A stretch of DNA of 64,000 nt from an uncultured Verrucomicrobia subdivision 3 bacterium (lineage in GTDB: Bacteria > Verrucomicrobiota > Verrucomicrobiia > Limisphaerales > UBA11358), in assembly GCA_903850425.1 (NCBI GenBank), contig CAINLR010000120.1, positions 1-64,000 of the forward strand, written 5' to 3'. A model generated the notes under the pieces. That model was not told the origin of the DNA and ran no database searches. It saw only the letters and a list, made by a program, of their open reading frames with translations. Positions 33,383 through 40,607 of the stretch are shown here, in pieces (the stretch's first letter is position 1; every line of letters starts with the position of its first letter). The position numbers were made by a program, and so were the translations under genes.

Positions 33383-35811
33383 GTGCGTCGGCCTCAAAAC
33401 CCTTGCACGCGGTTTCGGTGCGCGAGCTGGTTGAGTTTGTTCTGCGCTGCGGCGATCTCGGCGGCGAGCGCCAGTTCGTCGGCTCGGACCGCGCGCTGGC
33501 GGGAATCCGGGGCCATCAAAAAATCCAACGCTCGCGCCCGGCAGGTTATCAGACGGAAATTCCCGTGGAAAAATTCATCGAGACAGCTGAATTCACGTTG
33601 CAAATTCGCGGTCGCATTGACGGTTTGCTCGCCGTTCCTGACGAAGTGTTGCTGGAGGAAATCAAAACCGTGCAAGGCGTCTGGGATCGCGCGGCCGATC
33701 CGCTGCACTGGGCGCAGGCGAAGTTTTATGCTTATCTTCACGCCTGTGCTCACGCCGTGGAGGAAGTCGTCCTTCAACTGACATATCTCGAACTGGCCAC
33801 CGACCAAGTGACGGAGCTGCGCGCAACGTATTCATTCGCCGAACTCGCTGATTTCTTTACCGCAACGACCGCCGTTTATTTGGAGTGGCTCCGTGAACTT
33901 CATTACTGGCGCCAGACCCGCGACCAATCCATCCGCGCCCTGCCCTTTCCATTTCCGACGTATCGCCCCGGGCAGCGCGAACTGGCGGTCGCCGCTTATC
34001 GCGTGCTGGCCAATGGCGGACGCTTGTTCCTCGCCGCTCCGACCGGCATCGGCAAAACCATTTCCGTTCTGTTCCCGGCCGTCAAAGCGCTCGGCGAAGG
34101 AAAACTCGAACGCATTTTCTATCTGACGGCCCGCACCGTTGGCCGCGCCATCGCCGAGAAAGCCTGTGCCGACCTACGCCGCAGCGGATTGAAACTGCGC
34201 GCCGTGACCCTCACCGCCAAAGAGAAAGTCTGCGTGCGTGACGGAAAACCCTGCGATCCGCTGACCTGTCCGCTGGCGCTAGGCTACTACGACCGCATCA
34301 AACCGGCGATCCGCGAAGCACTGAGTCGCGAAAAAATCACCCGGGCTGCGCTGGAAGCCGTGGCGCAGAAACATCAGGTGTGTCCTTTCGAGCTGTCGCT
34401 GGACGCGTCGGTCTGGGCCGATGCCATCATCTGCGATTACAATTACGTCTTCGATCCGCAGGTCTATTTGCGCCGGCATTTCGCCGAGGACGGCGGCGCC
34501 TACGCCTTTCTCGTGGATGAAGCGCATAACCTGGTGGACCGCGCGCGGGAAATGTTCTCCGCCGATCTGGATGGCCGTGAGATCCTGGAAGTCAGACGTG
34601 CAAGCAAGCACTTCGTCCCGCGCTGCGCCAAGGCATTGGCCAAACTGAGTTCGGCGCTGCGCAAACTTGCGAGCACCGAGACTTCTGCCGAGGAGCCGGT
34701 TGAAGCTTCTGATCCGTCAAGCGAACTCAATTTGTTTCCGGCGCGAGCAACTTCGGTGCGCGTCGAGAAAAACCGCGTCCGCACGAGCCGCGAATTCCCA
34801 GAGGGTTTAATTGAATTAGTTGAAGCCGCACTTGCAGAAGCGGAAACCTGGCTGGCTCGAAACGAATCCGCCGAGTTCCGCGAAGATTTGCTCGCGCTCT
34901 ATTTCCGACTGTTTTCGTTCCGGCGCACCGCCGAGCTTTACGATGAACGCTATGTGACCATCGTCGAAAATTTTCCGTCCGTGAAGCTGCGGCTGTTTTG
35001 CCTGGACCCGTCCAAGCTGCTTCAACTGGCGCTGGCCCGGGGCAAGGCGGCCATCTTTTTCTCCGCCACGCTCACGCCGGTGGACTACTATCGCGCCTTG
35101 CTGGGCGGCTCGCCGGACGATCCCGTGCTGCAACTGGCCTCGCCATTTCCGTCTGAACATCTGGCCGTGCTCATTCAAGATCGGATTCAAACGCATTTCA
35201 AAGGACGGGCAGAATCTTTAGGCGACGTGGTAGCGGCCATTGGAACTTTGGTGCAAGGCCGGTGCGGCAACTACCTCATCTATTTTCCTTCCTACCAATA
35301 CCTCAACGACGCGCTCGCGGAATTTCAGAATTGTTATCCCGCGATTTCCGCTCTGGTCCAGCGTCCCAGCATGACCGAGCCGGAGCGCGATGCTTTCCTC
35401 GCGGCCTTTTCGGTGGAGCATGGCGAGACGCTCGTCAGCTTCGCCGTGCTGGGTGGAATTTTTGGCGAAGGCATTGACCTCGTTGGCGAACGTTTGATCG
35501 GCGCAGTCATCGTCGGCGTGGGCCTGCCACAACTTTGCAGCGAGCGCGATTTGATCCGCGATTATTTCCAAGCGCAGAACAACGCCGGTTTCGAATACGC
35601 TTACACCTTCCCAGGCATGAATCGCGTGCTGCAAGCCATTGGCCGTGTCATCCGTTCCGAAACCGACCGGGGCGTGGTGCTGCTCATTGATGCGCGCTTT
35701 AATGAAACTCGTTATCGCCGCCTGTTCCCGGCGTGGTGGAAGTTCCAGCGAGTGCGAAGTGCGGATGCACTGTGCGCGGCGGTCGGTGACTTTTGGAAGC
35801 AGTCGTCATGA
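33379..35811 (+). CDS. PD-(D/E)XK nuclease-XPD/DinG-family helicase fusion
   Basis: From ATG 33379 this is 810 residues. Residues about 10-150 look like a RecB/Cas4-type PD-(D/E)XK nuclease: GRIDGLLAV (Asp81), LLEEIKTV (Glu94-x-Lys96) and HWAQAKFYAYLHA. A superfamily 2 helicase follows: Walker A APTGIGKT near 220, iron-sulphur cysteines in KVCVRDGKPCDPLTCPLA and HQVCPFE (four Cys), DEAH box in FLVDEAHNLVDRAREM near 378, and motifs FFSATLTP, GGIFGEGIDLVGE and QAIGRVIRSETDRG. XPD/DinG helicases unwind 5'-3' and handle R-loops or damage bubbles. It is coupled to the GIY-YIG gene by an ATGA overlap and shares its LexA-type operator, pointing to a DNA-repair role. Nuclease-helicase fusions of this type are known in other phyla. 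Confidence 0.92.
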   Translation: MSASASKPLHAVSVRELVEFVLRCGDLGGERQFVGSDRALAGIRGHQKIQRSRPAGYQTEIPVEKFIETAEFTLQIRGRIDGLLAVPDEVLLEEIKTVQGVWDRAADPLHWAQAKFYAYLHACAHAVEEVVLQLTYLELATDQVTELRATYSFAELADFFTATTAVYLEWLRELHYWRQTRDQSIRALPFPFPTYRPGQRELAVAAYRVLANGGRLFLAAPTGIGKTISVLFPAVKALGEGKLERIFYLTARTVGRAIAEKACADLRRSGLKLRAVTLTAKEKVCVRDGKPCDPLTCPLALGYYDRIKPAIREALSREKITRAALEAVAQKHQVCPFELSLDASVWADAIICDYNYVFDPQVYLRRHFAEDGGAYAFLVDEAHNLVDRAREMFSADLDGREILEVRRASKHFVPRCAKALAKLSSALRKLASTETSAEEPVEASDPSSELNLFPARATSVRVEKNRVRTSREFPEGLIELVEAALAEAETWLARNESAEFREDLLALYFRLFSFRRTAELYDERYVTIVENFPSVKLRLFCLDPSKLLQLALARGKAAIFFSATLTPVDYYRALLGGSPDDPVLQLASPFPSEHLAVLIQDRIQTHFKGRAESLGDVVAAIGTLVQGRCGNYLIYFPSYQYLNDALAEFQNCYPAISALVQRPSMTEPERDAFLAAFSVEHGETLVSFAVLGGIFGEGIDLVGERLIGAVIVGVGLPQLCSERDLIRDYFQAQNNAGFEYAYTFPGMNRVLQAIGRVIRSETDRGVVLLIDARFNETRYRRLFPAWWKFQRVRSADALCAAVGDFWKQSS

Positions 35812-37584
35812 CGGCTGGGCGCTCACGAATTCCTCGTGCAGCCGCGCGTAAATTCCCGCCTCGCGCAGCAAACTTGCGTGCGTGCCGCGCTCGACGATGC
35901 GTCCCTGATCCAGCACCAGCACCAGATTCGCCTTTCGAATCGTGCTCAAACGATGCGCGACAATGAACGCCGTTCGACCTCGCAGCAAAATATCCAACGC
36001 CTTTTGCAGGCGCGCTTCGGTGATGGAGTCAATGGCACTCGTCGCCTCGTCGAGAACCACAATGCGCGGGTTCGCCAGCATCGCTCGCGCGAAGCAAACC
36101 AGTTGTCGCTGGCCAAAGGACAATGCTGCGCCGCGCTCCGCCACCTGCGTTTGCAGTTTCTGTGGGAGCGCGTCGAGCAGGTCGAGACAATCCAGGGCTT
36201 CCAACGTGGCGCGCACTTCGGCCTCCGTCGCTTCCGGCCGGGCGAGCCGGATGTTGTCCAGCACGGAGCCCGTGAATAAAAAATTATTCTGCTGCACACT
36301 GCCCATTTGCGACCGGAGCGAATCGCTGGTGACGGAATTCAAATCAAACCCATCCACCAGCACGCGTCCGCTGGCGGGCAGATAAAATTTCTGGAGCAAG
36401 CCCACGAGCGTCGTCTTGCCGCTGCCGGTGTGGCCGACCAGCGCCACCGATTGGCCTGGTTCTGCGACGAACGAAATGTCTGCGAGCACGGGCCGCCCGG
36501 GCTTGTATTCAAAATTCACCGACAGGAATTCCACGCGGCCTTGAATGGCGGGCAACCGCTGGGCGTTGGGCGCGTCCGACCATTCCGGCTTTTGATCCAG
36601 CATCCGGAACAACCGTTCCGCGCCCGCCATCGCCATCAGCGATTGATTCAATTGATTGCCGATGGCCTGCACCGGGTCAAAAAATAAATTCGCGAGAAAG
36701 AAGAACATCACCAGATCGCCAACCTCCATGTGCAGCCAGCCGTGCCAGCGCAGCGCACCGAACGCGCCAAGCAACGCCATCGCGCCGAGGAAAAGCTGGC
36801 TCTTCAATTGCAGCAACGGCACGAACACCGCCGACGCCTGCGCCACGCCGACGTTGTTTTCGCCATGCACATCAATCAGTTTTTGGAAGAAACCCGCGTT
36901 CACGTCGTGCCGCACGAAGGCTTGCGTCACGCGGATGCCGCTCACGGACTCGGCGAGCGTCGAAGCCACGCGGCTCCAGGAATCCTGCACCTTGCGCAGG
37001 CGACGGCTCATTTCCTGCCGGTAGTTTTCATTCACATACCAGATGATCGGCACCAGAAAAACCATCAGCGAAAAAAGCTTCCAATCATACCACGCCATCA
37101 GCGCCGCCGAGACGGACATCTGCAATCCCTGCACCACCAGCACGAACGCCACGTCCTGCACGCCGGCGCGCACGCTGTCAATGTCCGAGGTCATCCGGCT
37201 GATGAGGCGGCCGAATTTCGTCTGGTTGAAGAAGGCCATCGGCATGGTCATCAACTTGGCGAACAGTTCCGTCCGCATGTCGTGAACCACTGCCTCACCC
37301 AGTTCGAGGGCGAACCGCTGGCGAAAATGAAAACTGACAATCGTGAACAATGCCAGCGCCATATAGCCCGCCGCATACCAGTAAATCTCCGCCAGGTTGC
37401 GACTCGCGATGGGCCCGCTGATCGTGCGACCAATCAGCCAAGCCAGCGCGGGCAACTGCAAGCCGCGCGTGAAGGTCAAAAGGAAAAGCCAGTTTCGTTT
37501 GGCCGCGTAAGGTTTGGTGTAGCCGAAAATCCGGCGGATGAGCGGCCATTGCAGCGGGGCCTTGTCCGCCTCGCGCTCTTCCAT
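35806..37584 (-). CDS. ABC transporter, fused permease and ATPase (MsbA-like exporter)
   Basis: From ATG 37584 this is a 592-residue half-transporter. Six membrane helices lie in residues about 30-340 (WLFLLTFTRGLQLPALAWL, IYWYAAGYMALALFTIVSF, LFSLMVFLVPIIWYV). The nucleotide-binding domain has Walker A ALVGHTGSGKTTLVG, Q loop region SVQQNNFLFTGSVLDNIRLA, signature ALSFGQRQLVCFARAM, Walker B RIVVLDEATSAIDS and switch His in FIVAHRLSTI. The family exports lipids, peptides or drugs as homo- or heterodimers; the substrate is not readable. It converges on the helicase gene with a 6-bp overlap. Upstream TTG/GTG starts exist (to 37710), but MEEREADKAPLQWPLIRRIF is the more natural start. Confidence 0.93.
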   Translation of the reverse strand: MEEREADKAPLQWPLIRRIFGYTKPYAAKRNWLFLLTFTRGLQLPALAWLIGRTISGPIASRNLAEIYWYAAGYMALALFTIVSFHFRQRFALELGEAVVHDMRTELFAKLMTMPMAFFNQTKFGRLISRMTSDIDSVRAGVQDVAFVLVVQGLQMSVSAALMAWYDWKLFSLMVFLVPIIWYVNENYRQEMSRRLRKVQDSWSRVASTLAESVSGIRVTQAFVRHDVNAGFFQKLIDVHGENNVGVAQASAVFVPLLQLKSQLFLGAMALLGAFGALRWHGWLHMEVGDLVMFFFLANLFFDPVQAIGNQLNQSLMAMAGAERLFRMLDQKPEWSDAPNAQRLPAIQGRVEFLSVNFEYKPGRPVLADISFVAEPGQSVALVGHTGSGKTTLVGLLQKFYLPASGRVLVDGFDLNSVTSDSLRSQMGSVQQNNFLFTGSVLDNIRLARPEATEAEVRATLEALDCLDLLDALPQKLQTQVAERGAALSFGQRQLVCFARAMLANPRIVVLDEATSAIDSITEARLQKALDILLRGRTAFIVAHRLSTIRKANLVLVLDQGRIVERGTHASLLREAGIYARLHEEFVSAQPS

Positions 37585-37706
37585 CGGATTGTAAAACGTG
37601 ATCGCCTCGCGCGCGGAATGATCTCCCTTGGCAACATTGCTGACAGTCGAAGATTGCGGACGCGTTTTCAAGTATTGAATCTCCCTCGAAGCCGGGATGG
37701 GGAGGA

Positions 37707-37994
37707 TCAAGCAACAATTGCTTGTGAAACATTATCAAACAACGCCGCCACCGGCACCCGCGTGCCTGGGCCGAGCCACGCGTCGCTGACATTTCCGGCG
37801 CTGCGCGCCACCGCAGAACATTTGCTCCAATCCAACATGAGCAAACGATAACTTTGAATCACCACCTCGGCAAGCGATGACTTGCTACGATGAGGAGCCA
37901 ATACCGCAATCCACTGGACGGGAGGTCGCGCAACCAGGACCAGGTCCAACTGCTCCCGCGCTTTGCGCCACTGGGGTTTGAAGATGGACGGCAC
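37707..37994 (-). CDS. Uncertain hypothetical 95-residue frame
   Basis: A GTG-initiated frame (EQLDLVLVARPPVQWIAVLA, EVVIQSYRLLMLDWSKC, VPVAALFDNVSQAIVA) fills most of the otherwise empty stretch 37585-38035. The amino-acid pattern is more protein-like than typical chance frames here, but there is no ribosome-binding site or recognised family. It may be a remnant. The rest of the stretch would be the promoter region of the ABC transporter. Confidence 0.25.
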   Translation of the reverse strand: MPSIFKPQWRKAREQLDLVLVARPPVQWIAVLAPHRSKSSLAEVVIQSYRLLMLDWSKCSAVARSAGNVSDAWLGPGTRVPVAALFDNVSQAIVA

Positions 37995-38035
37995 GCCACC
38001 GCGCGCCTATTATTGCCGGGAAACCGCTCGCCGCC

Positions 38036-38407
38036 ATGCGTTCATGCCATTGCCTCTGGAAACGATTGCTGCTGGTAACGGCGGTGCTGTCGCTCGTGCA
38101 ACCCACGAATGCCGGACTCTACTCGATGCTGGCGGCCAATTTCGCCGGCACCAATTACGCCAGCCTCCTGAACCTCTCCGTGCTCGTGCCGCCGCCGCCG
38201 GTGCTCACCGCCACGCATATCGCCGCCAATCAACTCTACCTCGCCTGGCCGACCGGGGCGGTTAACTATACGCTTTATAGCAGTTCAAACTTGCTGCCCG
38301 CGGTTTGGATTCCGGTGGTTCCCGCACCGGCAATTTCCAACGGCCTGTTCCGCGCGATCATCTCCCCGACCAATTCACAACCATACTACCGATTGAGTCA
38401 GCCTTGA
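38036..38407 (+). CDS. Small secreted protein with Verrucomicrobia-type C-terminal domain
   Basis: This 123-residue protein begins with a signal peptide (MRSCHCLWKRLLLVTAVLSL, cleaved after about residue 26). The last 65 residues (QLYLAWPTGAVNYTLYSSSN, then LFRAIISPTNSQPYYRLSQP) match the ending of the two giant amylases in this window: a Trp strand, then Tyr-x-[LV] with Ser/Thr-Ser/Thr-x-Asn-Leu, and a final Tyr-[YF]-[RKS]-[LVI] close to the terminus. In other proteins this domain follows large enzymatic regions, so a gene with only a signal peptide plus the end domain may be an internally deleted relic. Alternatively it is a genuine minimal surface protein. Confidence 0.55.
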   Translation: MRSCHCLWKRLLLVTAVLSLVQPTNAGLYSMLAANFAGTNYASLLNLSVLVPPPPVLTATHIAANQLYLAWPTGAVNYTLYSSSNLLPAVWIPVVPAPAISNGLFRAIISPTNSQPYYRLSQP

Positions 38408-38456
38408 AACACGGCTCCGTTTGAACGGCTGAGTCTCCGCATCCCCCTATCTGAAA

Positions 38457-39101
38457 ATGAAAAAACTTTGGCCCGCTCCTGCGCCGCGTGAATTCACCGG
38501 CCAGCACGTCCGCCTGACCGCTTGTGATCCGGCGAACCACGGCGACACGTTATACGCGCTTTCGCACGGCTCGCCTGAGCGACTGGCAGTCTGGCAGCAT
38601 TTGCCTTACGGGCCGTTTACTTCTGCCGCCGAACTGTCCGCCTGGTATCAGCAACTGGTGGCGGGCAAGACGGACCCGCTCATTTGGACGGTCTTGGACT
38701 TGGCCACCAGCCAGCCGGTTGGCATTACCGGACTACTTGCGATTGTCCCCGCGCATGGCCGGGCCGAGATTGGTCATGTGTGGTTTTCCCCGACCGTGCA
38801 GCGCACCGCGACGAATACGGAAGCGCAATATCTGCTGCTCAAATATCTGTTCGATGAGTTGCAGTATCGCCGCGTGGAATGGAAGTGCGACAGTGGCAAT
38901 CACGCCAGTCGGACGACCGCCACGCGGATGGGCTTCACCTTTGAAGGACGCTTCCGCCAGCACATGATCGTGCGGGGTCGCAACCGAGATACCGACTGGT
39001 TTGCCATGACGGACAAGGAATGGCCCTTGCGCCGCGCCAACTTTGAACGGTGGCTGTATGCCGGCGAACGGCTGTCGCTGATGGAATTGAATAACGGATA
39101 G
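38457..39101 (+). CDS. GNAT-family N-acetyltransferase (RimJ/RimL-like)
   Basis: This 214-residue acetyltransferase is of the Acetyltransf_3 (RimJ/RimL) type. The fold runs VRLTACDPANHGDTLYALSH, LIWTVLDLATSQPVGITGLL, then the acetyl-CoA beta4 region AEIGHVWFSPTVQRTATNTE, the helix QYLLLKYLFDELQYRRVEWK and the motif SRTTATRMGFTFEGRFRQHM, then RDTDWFAMTDKEWP. Homologues act on ribosomal-protein N-termini or on small molecules; YdaF/YnaD-like members are poorly characterised. It follows the small secreted protein by 49 bp on the same strand, without further operon partners. Confidence 0.9.
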   Translation: MKKLWPAPAPREFTGQHVRLTACDPANHGDTLYALSHGSPERLAVWQHLPYGPFTSAAELSAWYQQLVAGKTDPLIWTVLDLATSQPVGITGLLAIVPAHGRAEIGHVWFSPTVQRTATNTEAQYLLLKYLFDELQYRRVEWKCDSGNHASRTTATRMGFTFEGRFRQHMIVRGRNRDTDWFAMTDKEWPLRRANFERWLYAGERLSLMELNNG

Positions 39102-39139
39102 AGGTGGTTTTCAAATTGCTGACAACGCGAGGCTTGAGC

Positions 39140-39246
39140 GGAGCGCGGGTCTGTGACCCGCAGCAAGATGGCAGCGAGACAGGCATCAGATTCTAATCAA
39201 ACGCTCGGTTTTGAGAAATCTGCTGCGGGTCACAGACCCGCGCTCC
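39140..39246. repeat. Inverted-repeat element, GCGGGTCTGTGACCCGC type, copy 1
   Basis: The ends GGAGCGCGGGTCTGTGACCC (39140) and its complement GGGTCACAGACCCGCGCTCC (39227-39246) are perfect inverted repeats about 25 bp long extending to GCAGC/GCTGC. Each arm is itself palindromic (GCGGGTCtgtGACCCGC). About 57 bp lie between the arms. Copy 2 is at 48246-48352. Confidence 0.8.
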
Positions 39247-39276
39247 GGCTGCAAAAGCCTGCCTATTTTGTGATGC

Positions 39277-39397
39277 AGATAATCCTTGAAAGAAATTCGC
39301 GGGTCCGCTTTCATACGAACATGATAACAGGCTGGGTTACGAAAACCAACTATGCACAGAGTCGTGCATGCGCTTTGTCTAATCAATACTGTTAGGC
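39277..39397 (+). repeat. ~120-bp dispersed repeat upstream of a small gene, copy 1
   Basis: It shares blocks such as GTCCGCTTTCATAC, CATGATAACAGG, GGGTTAC and CAATAC, in the same order and spacing, with the complement of 47918-48038. Substitutions do not favour third codon positions, so it is non-coding. It ends 5 bp before the start of the gene at 39402 and lies just after copy 1 of the GCGGGTCTGTGACCCGC element. Confidence 0.7.
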
Positions 39398-39401
39398 GCA
39401 T

Positions 39402-39767
39402 ATGCTCATTCCCCGTTCCATTACGCTTCTTTGCTTGGCGCGGATGGTCACTGTGATTTGTGGGTTTTCGTTTTTAGAAATGAGCATGAGAGGACAAGGC
39501 TATCCAGGTGATCCCATTGAGTTCGTGGCTATCAATAGTTTTGGAACGCTTCACTGGAATCATCTGGCTTTATTTCTGCGACGAGCCAGTTTGTTTATCT
39601 TGGCTGTGCCTGTGATTTGGATGGTTTTGGCATTGGTTGCGGAGCAGCGCGGAAGGTATTGGCTGCCATTCGGATTCTGGATATTTATTGGCATCATTCT
39701 GCCTTGTGCATTTATCATGACTTACTGTTATGCGAGCTATCATACATGCTTTGTGGTTCCTAATTGA
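39402..39767 (+). CDS. Hypothetical small membrane protein
   Basis: This 121-residue protein has three hydrophobic stretches (ITLLCLARMVTVICGFSFLE, FILAVPVIWMVLALVA, FWIFIGIILPCAFIMTYCYA) with RRASLF and AEQRGRYWLP loops. No family is recognised. The gene is clearly more A+T-rich than the surroundings. It is bounded by TTAGGCGCAT (39392-39401) and the complementary ATGCGCCTAA (39770-39779) and is preceded by a dispersed repeat, suggesting it arrived as a unit. Function unknown. Confidence 0.55.
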   Translation: MLIPRSITLLCLARMVTVICGFSFLEMSMRGQGYPGDPIEFVAINSFGTLHWNHLALFLRRASLFILAVPVIWMVLALVAEQRGRYWLPFGFWIFIGIILPCAFIMTYCYASYHTCFVVPN

Positions 39768-39891
39768 CGATGCGCCTAATTTAAGGATAGGCTGCATACC
39801 GTAGTTTGCTTTGATCCTAGATAACTTTCCCCCGCTGAAATGAGTTCAGTCTTTTATCTTGATCCCACCTCCAAACTATCTTCGCCGACGA

Positions 39892-40554
39892 CTACCGCCC
39901 CAGATACTTGAGCGTGGCTTCCGTGCGGCTGTGGACGTGCAGCTTCTCATAGATCGAACGCACATAAGTGCGGACCGTCTCGAAGCTGATGGACATCTGG
40001 TCGGCAATTTCCTTGTAGGCATGGCCCTTGGACAAGAGTGCGAGCACCTGCCGTTCGCGTTCGGTTAACGTCCCCACCTCGACCGCGCGGTTGGTAGTCT
40101 CCGGCGTCTTTTTCATCCCTTGAAAAAACTGCACTACGCGGCGCGCAATCTGGCGGGACATCGGCGCGCCGCCATCGTCAATTTCGCGGATGGCCTCCAG
40201 CAGTTTGTCCTTGGGCGTGCGTTTCAAGAGATAGCCCGTGGCTCCGGCCATGAGGGATTTGAAAACCTGTTCGCTGTCGTCATACACGGTGAGCATCAAC
40301 ACCGGGAGATCGGGCACGAGGCTTTTTAGCTGGCTCACACATTCGGTGCCCAACATGCCGGGCATGTTGATGTCCATCAGCACCACGTCGGGCCGGTTGC
40401 CGGGAATACTCTTGAGCGCCGCCATGCCGTCGGCATACGCGCCGAGGCAATGGAAACCGGGCTCGCTGTCAATCATCCGCGTCAGATTGGCCCGGACGCC
40501 CGCGTCATCTTCCACCAAGGCAACCTGGATTGTTTTGTTCACTTTCTTTTTCAT
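39892..40554 (-). CDS. NarL/LuxR-family response regulator
   Basis: This 220-residue regulator has a receiver domain (QVALVEDDAGVRANLTRMID, phospho-Asp in DVVLMDINMPGMLG, switch Thr in PVLMLTVYDDSEQV, Lys in YLLKRTPKDKLLEA). It is followed by a LuxR-type HTH (LTERERQVLALLSKGHAYKE, IADQMSISFETVRTYVRSIY). It is transcribed 53 bp after the propeller histidine kinase, its almost certain partner. No target promoter with an obvious inverted repeat was found in the window. Confidence 0.95.
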   Translation of the reverse strand: MKKKVNKTIQVALVEDDAGVRANLTRMIDSEPGFHCLGAYADGMAALKSIPGNRPDVVLMDINMPGMLGTECVSQLKSLVPDLPVLMLTVYDDSEQVFKSLMAGATGYLLKRTPKDKLLEAIREIDDGGAPMSRQIARRVVQFFQGMKKTPETTNRAVEVGTLTERERQVLALLSKGHAYKEIADQMSISFETVRTYVRSIYEKLHVHSRTEATLKYLGR

Positions 40555-40607
40555 ACTCGAACGGCGGCGGGGAGACTATCCCACATTGATGGTAGAGCGT
40601 AAGCGAA

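Noticed and set aside
39153-39395. 80-codon plus-strand frame before the small membrane protein
   Set aside because: It reads through the hairpin element and the ~120-bp repeat; differences from the second repeat copy show no codon-position bias, so it is not coding.
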